Shown here: in pieces, positions 26,301 to 33,644 of the stretch | Layout: every line of letters starts with the position of its first letter | Numbering within the stretch: position 1 is the first letter of the stretch | From: Azotimanducus sp963663145 | GTDB lineage: Bacteria > Pseudomonadota > Gammaproteobacteria > Pseudomonadales > Azotimanducaceae | Reading direction: 5' to 3' | Assembly (NCBI GenBank): GCA_963663145.1 | Contig: OY760134.1 | Location: forward strand, 1,178,001-1,242,000 | DNA: 64,000 nt | Position numbers and translations under genes: made by a program | The notes under the pieces: generated by a model | Seen by the model: only the letters and a program-made list of their open reading frames with translations | Database searches by the model: none | Told to the model about the DNA's origin: nothing

Positions 26301-27194
26301 CAGCTTCGGGACGATCCTGTTTGTGCGGATGAAGAGCTGCAGAGCGTCGATCAAGCCGCCGCCCGGCTCAGTCCACGGCTAGGGTTTGAACTCGTGGAGG
26401 CGCCCGCCATTTCGGCGGCAAGAAGGCCGCGCGCGGCAATTCTGCGAGAGCAAGGCGTCAATGGCCAGATCGAGATGGCGGCGGCCTTTGACCGCGCAGG
26501 ATTTGAATCCGTGGATGTGCACATGACCGATCTCCTGCAAGGCCGGGACAGCCTTGAGAATTATCAGGTGCTCGCAGCCTGTGGTGGATTTTCCTATGGC
26601 GATGTGCTCGGTGCCGGCGGCGGCTGGGCCAAGTCGATTCTCTTTCATGATCAGCTCCGAGATGCTTTTGCCGCTTGGCTCGAGAAGGACCGCCTGTTGC
26701 TCGGTGTCTGCAATGGTTGTCAGATGGTGGCGCACCTCGCGGACATAGTGCCGGGGTCGAGTCATTGGCCGCTCTTCCTGCGCAACCGATCGGAGCAATT
26801 CGAGGCGCGACTTGTTCAGGTGCGCATTGAGTCGTCCGCGTCTCCTTGGCTGAGCGACATGGCCGGGAGCGTCATTCCCGTTGTGGTGGCGCATGGCGAG
26901 GGCAGGGCGGAATTCCGTGGCGCCGAAGCACTCGAACGGCTCTCGGCCAAGGGTGGTGTGGCGATGAGATATGTCGATGGCGATCATCAGGTCGCGGCCG
27001 ACTATCCGTCGAATCCAAATGGCTCGCAAGGCGCGATCGCTGGCGTCAGCAACGCGGACGGGCGCGTGCTGCTTGTGATGCCGCATCCGGAAAGGGTGTT
27101 TCGCAGCGTCCAGTACTCTTGGCGGCCCGATGATTGGCTGGGTGATGGTCCGTGGATGCGGCTGTTTCAAAATGCGCGCGCCGCGCTGGGGTGA
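23328..27194 (+). CDS. purL: Phosphoribosylformylglycinamidine synthase, large single-chain form
   Basis: 1288 residues, the long gammaproteobacterial/eukaryotic type. Converts FGAR, glutamine and ATP to FGAM. Order: N-terminal PurS-like region, linker with VNSEHCRHKIFNA, first AIRS-like half with KAETHNHPTAIAPFPGAATGSGGE (read as two adjoining blocks), second half with GKDSLSMKT and HDCSDGGL, and a C-terminal class I glutaminase with GVCNGCQMV (nucleophile Cys) and MPHPERVFR. The frame is open upstream to 23223 but the ATG at 23328, overlapping the tadA stop, gives the normal N terminus. Confidence 0.97.
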   Translation: MTQVLSGPPAMSQFRLKRLLQDARCLCPSLRGLRATYMHYLSSPLEGQALTRAHSLLSYGSGAEATGTEETFFCLVLPREGTVSPWSSKATDVFHTSGLADLERVERGVRWDIIGAADERILPLLHDRMTMRVSFSADAHPFASPTLKEQLEIIELGSDGGSALHQANLNLGLALSEREIEYLYDLFRASGRHPTDAELMMFAQVNSEHCRHKIFNAEWQGAEDARSLFDMIRHSSRVAAGSGVLSAYKDNAAVIEGHHVRAFEVDAEDRRYRYTSRPAHIVMKAETHNHPTAIAPFPGAATGSGGEIRDEGSVGRGSKPKAGFAGFTTSHLRIPALPEPWERLDEDSEFSVPAHLATPLEIMLQGPIGAASYNNEYGRPALAGYFRTFEHAIHQDPAWGYHKPVMIAGGLGAVREEHIDMLPFASDTLLVVLGGPAMRIGIGGGAASSGASGSQDEGLDFQSVQRENAEIQRRCQEVIDRCCGLAEENPIQRIHDVGAGGLSNALPELLKDGGVGGEIDLEKVPRSDRTLGPMSLWCNESQERYVLAVSEARVQMLRDLCARERCPYAVVGRITPNETRLKVTEEGSNMSVVDMSLAELFGQPSRLQKTYVACDRALHSGIDEIRIEEAAHRVLGFPSVASKSFLITIGDRSITGLVARDQMVGPWQVPVADAACTLADFQGFAGEAFAMGERSPIAMLNPAASARMAIAEALTNLVSSGFSELHRVVISANWMAASGVPSEDAALYEAVRAAALEFCPNLGICIPVGKDSLSMKTRWRDQRERSVTSPLTLVASAYVPLEDVRRARTPEMRTDRGDTELWLLDLGEGRKRLGGSALAQSLGTLGGEPADVEDVAAFKRLLCFMQSALARGLIVAMHDCSDGGLFATLAEMCFAGRCGATLELRNLVSDKTEAVSFLFSEEVGFVLQVRCDDRESLSACAAEHGCERLLTRLGAPSERQALVIELDGHEMYSASRASLERRWRATSHAMQQLRDDPVCADEELQSVDQAAARLSPRLGFELVEAPAISAARRPRAAILREQGVNGQIEMAAAFDRAGFESVDVHMTDLLQGRDSLENYQVLAACGGFSYGDVLGAGGGWAKSILFHDQLRDAFAAWLEKDRLLLGVCNGCQMVAHLADIVPGSSHWPLFLRNRSEQFEARLVQVRIESSASPWLSDMAGSVIPVVVAHGEGRAEFRGAEALERLSAKGGVAMRYVDGDHQVAADYPSNPNGSQGAIAGVSNADGRVLLVMPHPERVFRSVQYSWRPDDWLGDGPWMRLFQNARAALG

Positions 27195-27225
27195 TATGAA
27201 ATGAGAGTGCTGAAAGGAGGCCGAC

Positions 27226-27744
27226 GTGCAATATGAATTGGATGGGATTTCACCCCAAGTTGCGGAAAGCTGCTTCGTGGCACCCAATGCCGCCTTGATT
27301 GGCAAGGTGATACTCGATCCCGGGGCGAGTATTTGGTTTGGCGCGGTGCTGCGCGGAGACAATGAACCCATACATATCGGCGAGGGGTCGAACGTGCAGG
27401 ATCAAGCCGTGCTCCATACGGACCCCGGATTTCCTTTGCGAGTAGGTATGAATGTCACCATTGGACATCTCGCCATGCTGCATGGCTGCATCATTGAAGA
27501 CAATGCGCTTGTGGGTATAGGCGCGGTCGTCCTCAACGGTGCGCGAATTGGGGAAAGCAGCCTCGTGGGTGCCGGTGCCTTGGTGACCGAAGGCAAGGTG
27601 ATTCCTCCGAGGTCGCTTGCTGTGGGTTCACCCGCTCGAGTGATTCGAACGCTGAGCGATGAACAGGTGCAAGGCCTCAAGCTCAATTCGGCGTACTACG
27701 TGCAAAACGGCCAACGCTATGTCAAGGGCCTTCGTCCGATGTAG
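27226..27744 (+). CDS. Gamma carbonic anhydrase family protein (YrdA-like)
   Basis: 172 residues of left-handed beta-helix. Hexapeptide turns run from about residue 20 to 120. SIWFGAVLRGDNEPIHIGEGSNVQD (in two blocks) and VTIGHLAMLHGC contain the metal-binding His positions of the family, and LHTDPGFP the third. Many bacterial members are not proven carbonic anhydrases. GGAGG lies nine bases before the GTG start. Downstream begins accessory DNA. Confidence 0.92.
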   Translation: MQYELDGISPQVAESCFVAPNAALIGKVILDPGASIWFGAVLRGDNEPIHIGEGSNVQDQAVLHTDPGFPLRVGMNVTIGHLAMLHGCIIEDNALVGIGAVVLNGARIGESSLVGAGALVTEGKVIPPRSLAVGSPARVIRTLSDEQVQGLKLNSAYYVQNGQRYVKGLRPM

Positions 27745-27848
27745 TATTGCGGGAAACTTAGGTTCGGACGTTCCGCCAGTCTCCCCCTTCCGAAAAAACT
27801 CCGCTGCACTTGTGCTGATGCCGCTCCGCAGGGTGATAGCATTGAACC

Positions 27849-28502
27849 ATGCAGGGGCCATTCAAACAAAACGCGACTGAGCCGGAGCATGTCAACTTTA
27901 TGGATCCCGACATGCGCCGTCTGTGGGAGCAAATGGAACCCTTATCCGGTGGTCTGCGACTTTACGGAGGCACGGCTCTAGCGTTATATCTCAATCATCG
28001 AGAGTCTACGGATTTTGATTTCGCTACGCCCGACCCCGTAATTGGTATTCGCTTTGTGAGCGAAATACCTTGGCTTGCGGGTGCGGAAATGAAAGGAGGC
28101 GACGGCATGGTAGATGCACTGTGGCACGGCCAAGCACGATCAATCAAGGTGACGTTCATGGAGTGTGGTCATATGTTGCCGATGCCCACTCGCGATCCGA
28201 TTTTGACAAGCCATGGTGTGGCGGTGGCGCACCCGATGGATATTATCGCATCCAAAATCGAAGCCTGTATGAACAGGGGTCTCGTGCGTGATTGTGAAGA
28301 CATTGATGCGAGTCTTGCAGCTTGGCCAACATGGTTTCGCAAAGCAGTGCAGTCGCTTTCAGGCAGGTCGGAACTTGGGGTCTACGCCCGGCTAGCGGAA
28401 ATGTCAGAATGTTTATCACCAGAACGCCATGCGCCCTTTCGAGACAGGTTGCGAACCCTTGCGCAAGGCGAGGGCGATGATGGATGGGAGCGACTTCTAT
28501 GA
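27849..28502 (+). CDS. AbiEii-like nucleotidyltransferase
   Basis: 217 residues. GGLRLYGGTALALYLNHRESTDFDFATPD, seen as GGTALALYL then RESTDFDF, is the nucleotidyltransferase core of AbiEii/MenT-type toxins (G-G-T-A-L-x12-D-x-D). AHPMDIIASKIEACMNRGLVRDCEDI is the helix that follows, including the K-x3 and RD-x2-D elements. MenT-type enzymes transfer nucleotides to tRNA or other targets. In AbiE systems the antitoxin AbiEi precedes the toxin; here nothing precedes and an unrelated gene follows with ATGA overlap. Confidence 0.8.
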   Translation: MQGPFKQNATEPEHVNFMDPDMRRLWEQMEPLSGGLRLYGGTALALYLNHRESTDFDFATPDPVIGIRFVSEIPWLAGAEMKGGDGMVDALWHGQARSIKVTFMECGHMLPMPTRDPILTSHGVAVAHPMDIIASKIEACMNRGLVRDCEDIDASLAAWPTWFRKAVQSLSGRSELGVYARLAEMSECLSPERHAPFRDRLRTLAQGEGDDGWERLL

Positions 28503-29005
28503 AGCTCGGTTACGACCCACGTCCCAACATCGCTCATTGGCGCGGAACGCCTATACCGCCGGTTGACAACCCACTTCAGCAAACACCAACGCGATTTGAC
28601 ATTGCCACTAGGGTTTGGTGGAACGGCCCTCCCTGGACAGTGCTTCGCAACGCGTCGCACTATCTTTGGCATGTCATGGACTACGGTCGTGACGAAGACA
28701 TACGTTTTACACTCAAGGATGTACCAAGTGAACTCTGGCTTGAAGCGCTAAGTGCCGCCGGGCCAGGGCTACTATCCAAAGGCGCCTACATGTTATGGTC
28801 ACTCGTGTTTGAGTGTATCAATCAAGAGAACCTGAAAGATTGGCCGACGACAGCACACCGAAACGACTGGCGTCCGCTGGAACACGCGACACGCGAGCAG
28901 TTGTATCGGCGCCACGCACGGCGCACACCCCAGGTACATGCAGGCACTCCTGCATTCAAGCCTGAAGCGCAGCACTCGGTGAAACAGAGATTTGGCCAGA
29001 ATTGA
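28499..29005 (+). CDS. Unknown protein coupled to AbiEii-like gene
   Basis: 168 residues, no recognised family. The middle part VLRNASHYLWHVMDYGRDEDIRFTLKDVP, in a helix-then-acidic pattern, and LWLEALSAAG are regular; the last 40 residues are basic and low in hydrophobics (QLYRRHARRTP). The start ATG lies in the stop of the upstream nucleotidyltransferase gene, so the pair is coupled and this may be its antitoxin or a DNA-binding partner. It does not resemble AbiEi. A relic of the carboxylase gene begins 34 bases downstream. Confidence 0.6.
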   Translation: MKLGYDPRPNIAHWRGTPIPPVDNPLQQTPTRFDIATRVWWNGPPWTVLRNASHYLWHVMDYGRDEDIRFTLKDVPSELWLEALSAAGPGLLSKGAYMLWSLVFECINQENLKDWPTTAHRNDWRPLEHATREQLYRRHARRTPQVHAGTPAFKPEAQHSVKQRFGQN

Positions 29006-29038
29006 AGAATCACACAAGATTGATCCCGTCGCGTCGTA

Positions 29039-29164
29039 GCGCGGATTTGCGAGAATGACCCTTTGTGGCCGAAGTTTCCTTCGACTGGAAGGATTGAGAA
29101 CACCGAGTGCCTGATACTGAGACATGACCCTTCAGTCTGGGCCGGAGCCTTCAATCAATTCAAC
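29039..29164 (+). pseudogene. Relic of acyl-CoA carboxylase beta gene (5' leader plus an internal fragment)
   Basis: Bases 29093-29164 match 33930-34001 inside the carboxylase gene at 61 of 72 positions by eye and encode IENTECLILRHDPSVWAGAF, then NQFN, differing at two of 24 residues. Bases 29039-29092 match the leader at 33567-33622. The roughly 307 bases between these parts in the intact gene are missing here. Most base differences are silent, so the fragment descends from a copy that was under selection, not from a simple local duplication that then decayed. Confidence 0.8.
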
Positions 29165-29415
29165 ATTGATCTTTGAGATTTACGTAGGTTTCGGCAGCTT
29201 GACCTTCACGCGCGAAGAGTGGGTGATACGACCTCGAATAGGGTATCGGAACAATCCGATTCGTGGCTAAGTGAGTTACTTGCCCGGCCCGTTTCTAATG
29301 ATGCCGAGATGATCGAAGTGTGGGCGGCACGAGCTTAGTCCCGCGAGAATCGGCGTGGTTTCTGGTCACTGCAGTCAAGGGCTGGCGCTTCATTGGCTTT
29401 TCGAATCGAGTGCAT

Positions 29416-29444
29416 TTGACAATTGCGATCTTAGAGTTCATAGT
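29416..29444 (+). promoter_or_regulatory. Candidate sigma-70 promoter for the ClpP/VirD4 cassette
   Basis: TTGACA at 29416-29421, a perfect -35 box, is followed after 17 bases by CATAGT (29439-29444), a 4 of 6 match to -10. The surrounding 60 bases are the most AT-rich of the region. The first cassette gene starts at 29514 with GGAGGAGG upstream. The rest of the stretch from 29165 to 29415 holds no recognised feature. Confidence 0.45.
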
Positions 29445-29513
29445 AATACCTATTATTTAGAAATTCACGCGTAGGCCTTAAAGAAAGCTGTGCGACATGG
29501 AGGAGGCGAACAG

Positions 29514-30002
29514 ATGAAGAACAGCACCCGTATCGCGGACATAGTCTGGATTGCGACGGCGAGACTTCACCGCGAGCAACCAAATGTCGCGGGTTTCACC
29601 GTTGGCGCAATCATCGAAATGGCAGCGTGTCTCGGTCTGACAGGTGACAAATGTCCTTTCAGCAAGCTGAAGACGCACGCGTACACGCACTGCGTTGCAA
29701 ACCGACCCGCGAACCCGGTGGGTTTGCGCATGCTGTTCGAGACTCGCGATCAATTGCGCCGCCTGTACAGGCACGGCGATCCGTACCACCTGTCGCGGGC
29801 GCGAGGAAAGATCACTCCGCAGCCGCACCAGATTCCATCCGAGTTTCGGGAGCTAGTCGAATGGTATTTCGATAATTACGCTCGGAGACCTCGGAACGAA
29901 GACCAAGATCCAATTCTCCTGCTGAAGGGCAGGGGCGGCGGAATCTGGGGAAAAGAGACACTGGACGCCTGTCTCAAGCGCGATCTCGACCACTTGAGAT
30001 GA
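29514..30002 (+). CDS. Unknown protein, N-terminal domain shared with the PIN-fusion gene at 32.5 kb
   Basis: 162 residues starting MKNSTRIADIVWIATARLHR, with GGAGGAGG just before the ATG. The first 150 residues parallel the first 150 of the protein at 32501-33418: IADIVWIATARLHRE versus VADEVWIVVAHLHRR, KLKTHAYTHCVANR versus SLKAHVYHHCVANR, LYRHGDPYHLSRARGK versus LFRPHDPCHPLRAKGK, and IPSEFRELVEWY versus IPKAYTDLIPWY. The pattern suggests a small helical domain, possibly winged-helix, that may bind nucleic acid. It lacks the PIN domain of its relative. It lies 57 bases before the ClpP/VirD4 fusion gene and is probably cotranscribed. Confidence 0.75.
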   Translation: MKNSTRIADIVWIATARLHREQPNVAGFTVGAIIEMAACLGLTGDKCPFSKLKTHAYTHCVANRPANPVGLRMLFETRDQLRRLYRHGDPYHLSRARGKITPQPHQIPSEFRELVEWYFDNYARRPRNEDQDPILLLKGRGGGIWGKETLDACLKRDLDHLR

Positions 30003-30059
30003 ACCAGCGTCTATGTACCCACACACCAACAACCACCAACTGACCAAAGGAGCGTCAAA

Positions 30060-32456
30060 ATGAATCTTGAAACCGAACTCTACGAACATCACGCAAGCAT
30101 TCCCCTCCAAGGCGAAATCAACAGCGAGACCATCGAACGGTGCGTGTCCGATATGAAAGAACTAATAACCCGATACAGTTACAGCAGGATCGAAGTAGCG
30201 ATTTCGTCCCCCGGCGGCCGCGCCGATTCCATGCTGTATTTCATCGACGCGATGGACAGTTGGCGCGGACTAGCAACCATTGATACGCGAGGGCGCACGC
30301 ATGCCGCCAGCGCTGCTGCGATCATTCTCTCGCTCGGCAATAGGCGCATCGCTGAGCACACGACGCAGCTTTGCTATCACAGTTGCCGCATACATACCTC
30401 CGAAGGGGCGGTGCTGACGGCACCCGGCGCAAAATATCTTGGCAACAGGCTCCAGTATCAGGACGAGAAGATGGCCGAGAGGCTTGCGGAGAGAGCCGTG
30501 CAGATTCCAAAGCGGGCGTGGATCGACTATCTCGAATCGGAAAGGCAAGTGGCGTTCCACTCCAGCGGACTTGACGAGCAAAAGTTTTGTGCCCGGCTAT
30601 TTGACATGCGGAAGGACCGACGCGACGAACCATCGCAGGACGGAGAATGGAAGCTGTCAACGCTCATGATCAAACTCTTGAAAGACGAAGAGTTTTCGAC
30701 ATCGAAACTCGCGGAAATATACAGGAATCTCTTCGACTTGGATGTGTCTATTCCGCCAGTTGCGGCGAAAATGCTTGGACTGATTGATGCCGTTGGAAAA
30801 GAAGACGCAGCATTCGCGCGCGAATCGGAGAACGGCGTACCAGAGATCGAGAACACCGTGGTTGGGGATGAGCGATCTTTCGTCAAGAAGGTGTTGGATG
30901 CGGGGGGTGCACTGCCGGTTTGGGAGTGGAGGGAGCTGTACCCGGACGGCATGCCCTACGATCAGCTACGCTGCCACGTTCTCATCCAAGGGGAAACGGG
31001 ATCTGGGAAGTCGAAATCGGGAGTCCTTCCGATTTTGAAAGCTGTGCTGAAGACATCAGAGAACGACGGGGAGAGACCGGGGGTCGGAGCCGTGCTGGTG
31101 ATCGATCCGAAGCGTGAATTCGGGCCCTGCTTGCAACGGGAACAGGACCGAGGCAACGTGAAGGTGAGGAACCTCGTCGACCACGAATGCGAGGCAGGCG
31201 AGCGGTTTAGGCTGAACCTGATGGCCAACGAGTCTTCTGCATTGTCGGACCGGAGCGACGAAAACCGCTACCTGAGCGAGGCGAGAAACGTATTGACGAA
31301 AGTAGCGTCGATTGTGCCGGACCATGCCGCAGCCTCGTCCCTTCTCGGCAAATCGACCCTACGCAGTGCGGGCGTCAACGCGTACTGGGATAATCAGGGG
31401 ACATCCTTGAGCTTAGTATATCTGGCCCTCGCGATGATGTGGCTGGATTGTGTTCGGGATTCAACTGATCGCGATGCGTTCTCAGGCGCCTGCCCTGATC
31501 CCTTAAGGGAAGTGGCGGACGATTTCGTGCTGGACGTGAAGAAGCGCAAGAACATCATATTCCTTGCCTACAGTCTGCTGTCTTCGCTCGAAAAGAAGAA
31601 CTTGTTCTGCGAACTCGGACGTCTTCTAGATAAGGACGAATTCGGGAATGTTTTGCGCAAGCACGTGGGAGTTGGGGCGATCAAGGCGTGGAAGAGAGAA
31701 TACCAAACATTCAAGAACCCAGCCGGTGGGGATAAAAGGCTTTGGTACTCGACGCTTAGCTGCGCGCAGGAGAGCTTGGGCGTCTTCTCCGAACCAGCCC
31801 TGTCCGAAACCCTGTATTTCGGATGCGAGCCGATCATTGATGGCGACAGGGCATATCTAGACCTTCAGGCAGTCGTGTCCGCCGACAAATCCGTGCCGGA
31901 AATACTCCGTTATTGCCCCGACCTGAAGCGAGGTCAAGGAGCGCTCGTCGGGAAGGCACTGAAAGCCTCTTTTTTCAATGCAGTTCTTATGGACCCGGAC
32001 AGGAGCGACCCGAACACATCGGATGAACTTCCGCTTGTCGGGTACGTCGCGGACGAGTGCCACCGATTCATCACGGCGGACGCCATGCATGGAGAGCAGT
32101 CCTACTTGGACACCTGCCGCAGTTTCGGAGGATTTTGCGTGCTGGCGTGCCAATCGACCGAGAGCCTGAAACACGCCTTGAGCCAAATTGAGGCTCCTGC
32201 CCAGATAGAATCCGCTGTTTCGATTTTGACGCAGAACACGGCCACAAAACTCTATTTCCGCTCCACGGACACCGGCTACTTGGAGAACCTGAAGAGGCTT
32301 CTGCCCCCCGGACGTTGGGGCAGCATGTTGGACCGCCGCCCCCTATTCACACTTGATCGAGGAGAGTGCATGGCGGTGCTCCAGGACGGGCGCGTTCGGA
32401 GAACGCGCTTGGATTGGGTTGACGACCGAAGCGTCGATGAGCGGTCAATCGTCTGA
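30060..32456 (+). CDS. ClpP-like serine protease domain fused to VirD4/TraG-like ATPase
   Basis: 798 residues in one frame, AAAGGAG before the ATG. Residues about 10-250 are ClpP-like: AISSPGGRADSMLYFIDAM (oxyanion-side GG), then HAASAAAIILSLG with Ser84, CYHSCRI with His107, and AAKMLGLIDAV at 235-245 as in the ClpP C-terminal GLID block. Ser84 to His107 spacing resembles ClpP. The third triad residue is uncertain: Gln163 sits where motif alignment puts Asp, with Asp156 nearby. Residues about 285-790 are a VirD4/TraG/HerA-type motor: Walker A GETGSGKS (311-318), VIDPKREFG (348-355), Walker B YVADECHRF (662-670), ACQSTESL (696-703). No transmembrane helix is obvious, unlike VirD4. The order protease-then-motor suggests ATP-driven substrate handling on DNA or protein; function is unknown. 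Confidence 0.8.
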   Translation: MNLETELYEHHASIPLQGEINSETIERCVSDMKELITRYSYSRIEVAISSPGGRADSMLYFIDAMDSWRGLATIDTRGRTHAASAAAIILSLGNRRIAEHTTQLCYHSCRIHTSEGAVLTAPGAKYLGNRLQYQDEKMAERLAERAVQIPKRAWIDYLESERQVAFHSSGLDEQKFCARLFDMRKDRRDEPSQDGEWKLSTLMIKLLKDEEFSTSKLAEIYRNLFDLDVSIPPVAAKMLGLIDAVGKEDAAFARESENGVPEIENTVVGDERSFVKKVLDAGGALPVWEWRELYPDGMPYDQLRCHVLIQGETGSGKSKSGVLPILKAVLKTSENDGERPGVGAVLVIDPKREFGPCLQREQDRGNVKVRNLVDHECEAGERFRLNLMANESSALSDRSDENRYLSEARNVLTKVASIVPDHAAASSLLGKSTLRSAGVNAYWDNQGTSLSLVYLALAMMWLDCVRDSTDRDAFSGACPDPLREVADDFVLDVKKRKNIIFLAYSLLSSLEKKNLFCELGRLLDKDEFGNVLRKHVGVGAIKAWKREYQTFKNPAGGDKRLWYSTLSCAQESLGVFSEPALSETLYFGCEPIIDGDRAYLDLQAVVSADKSVPEILRYCPDLKRGQGALVGKALKASFFNAVLMDPDRSDPNTSDELPLVGYVADECHRFITADAMHGEQSYLDTCRSFGGFCVLACQSTESLKHALSQIEAPAQIESAVSILTQNTATKLYFRSTDTGYLENLKRLLPPGRWGSMLDRRPLFTLDRGECMAVLQDGRVRRTRLDWVDDRSVDERSIV

Positions 32457-32500
32457 CGGGTTGCCCCCAATCCCTTCTCAAGTGGCGGTAAAGTAAGACG

Positions 32501-33418
32501 ATGAAACGAAACGTGGTTCGCGTGGCCGATGAAGTGTGGATCGTGGTAGCGCACCTGCACCGCCGCTTTCCCGACCGCGATGATTTTTCGATCAGCGAAA
32601 TCATGAAGGCGGCACACGCTTTGGGTGTCACCGGGACGACCCCGCTTCGTCCTAGTCTCAAGGCGCACGTCTACCACCACTGCGTCGCTAATAGGGAGCC
32701 GAGCCCGGGAAGGTACAAGATGCTTCTAGAGACGGGCGAGGGGCGCAGGCGTCTCTTCCGCCCGCATGACCCGTGCCATCCCCTCCGCGCCAAGGGAAAG
32801 ACGCAACCAGACTCACGGGAGATTCCCAAGGCCTATACTGACCTAATCCCTTGGTACGGGCAATGGTGTGGGGTCGGAACCCCGCCAAGCGACAAGGACC
32901 CGCTTCTCGGCTTGAAGGGTTTGGGTCAGCGTCTCGAGGAGTCGGAAGGTACGCGAGACGCGGAACAGCCTCCCGTACCCAGAGAACAACTAACGAGAAG
33001 AGTATTTTGGGACACTGGCCTGTTCGCTCTATTGCTGGAGGGTGCGGATGATGTCCGTACCAACCGCGTTGTGACCCTGCGAAAACGAATGCTGCATCGC
33101 GGCGATCAGCTTTTGATGTCGTCGCTCACCTTAAGTGCGGTGCTGGAAAAGCCCATGCAGATGGGGCGTGAAGACCTGATGCGCGAATACGAGGAGTTGA
33201 TCGGTTCGGGTGCGACCGTGATTCCATTCGACCAGGCCGCAGCCTCCACCTTCGCGTGGCTTCGGCAAGACCACAGCATTCAGCCGCACGATGCCTATCA
33301 ACTTGCTTGTGCGTCTGTGGTGGGCGTGGACCTGTTCGTCGTCGATGACAACCGACTCCAAGGAAAGCTCATTCCGGGAATTGAATCAATCCAATCCATT
33401 GATAAGGTGAGGATCTGA
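32501..33418 (+). CDS. PIN nuclease fused to the cassette's shared N-terminal domain
   Basis: 305 residues. Residues 1-150 match the product of the first cassette gene (29514-30002). Residues 168-300 are a PIN domain: FWDTGLFALLL (Asp171), LSAVLEKPM (Glu216), QPHDAYQLACA (Asp264) and FVVDDNRL (Asp282), so all acidic metal ligands are present. It is a likely RNase or single-strand nuclease. It starts 44 bases after the ClpP/VirD4 gene. Fusion of the shared domain to a nuclease suggests the domain recruits effectors to the motor protein or to nucleic acid; that is inference. Confidence 0.78.
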   Translation: MKRNVVRVADEVWIVVAHLHRRFPDRDDFSISEIMKAAHALGVTGTTPLRPSLKAHVYHHCVANREPSPGRYKMLLETGEGRRRLFRPHDPCHPLRAKGKTQPDSREIPKAYTDLIPWYGQWCGVGTPPSDKDPLLGLKGLGQRLEESEGTRDAEQPPVPREQLTRRVFWDTGLFALLLEGADDVRTNRVVTLRKRMLHRGDQLLMSSLTLSAVLEKPMQMGREDLMREYEELIGSGATVIPFDQAAASTFAWLRQDHSIQPHDAYQLACASVVGVDLFVVDDNRLQGKLIPGIESIQSIDKVRI

Positions 33419-33552
33419 GCAATGCTCGGCGAACTCCGGCGAGTGTGGTGGCCGGTGCCGGACAAGGTGTGGACTCCATTCCTTCATACACCCTGAGACC
33501 CTCAAATGGTGCGTGGCGAACACCCCGGCAATAGGCCGTGCTTGATCGACTC

Positions 33553-33583
33553 TTGACCCTTAGGAGCGCGAATTCACTAGAAT
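33553..33583 (+). promoter_or_regulatory. Candidate promoter of the acyl-CoA carboxylase operon
   Basis: TTGACC (33553-33558) and TAGAAT (33578-33583) are spaced by 19 bases, slightly long. The stretch from 33567 on is conserved in the relic at 29039-29092, including AGAATGACC and the GTTTCCTTC segment, which supports a leader/promoter role. It argues for the carboxylase start at 33645 rather than an ATG at 33582 that lies in the -10 box. The rest of 33419-33552 shows nothing recognisable. Confidence 0.4.
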
Positions 33584-33644
33584 GACCACCTCTTGTGTCC
33601 GCAGTTTCCTTCAACTACAAGGGTCTATTCTTGAGTTTAACCCT

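Noticed and set aside
28822..29154. Minus-strand frame of 110 codons resembling one antisense to the carboxylase gene
   Set aside because: The likeness between the two antisense frames simply reflects the carboxylase relic; neither is a gene.
29165..33566. Integrase or attachment sites for the ClpP/VirD4 cassette
   Set aside because: No recombinase gene is present and the bracketing similarity is a gene fragment with an internal deletion, not a short att-type direct repeat.
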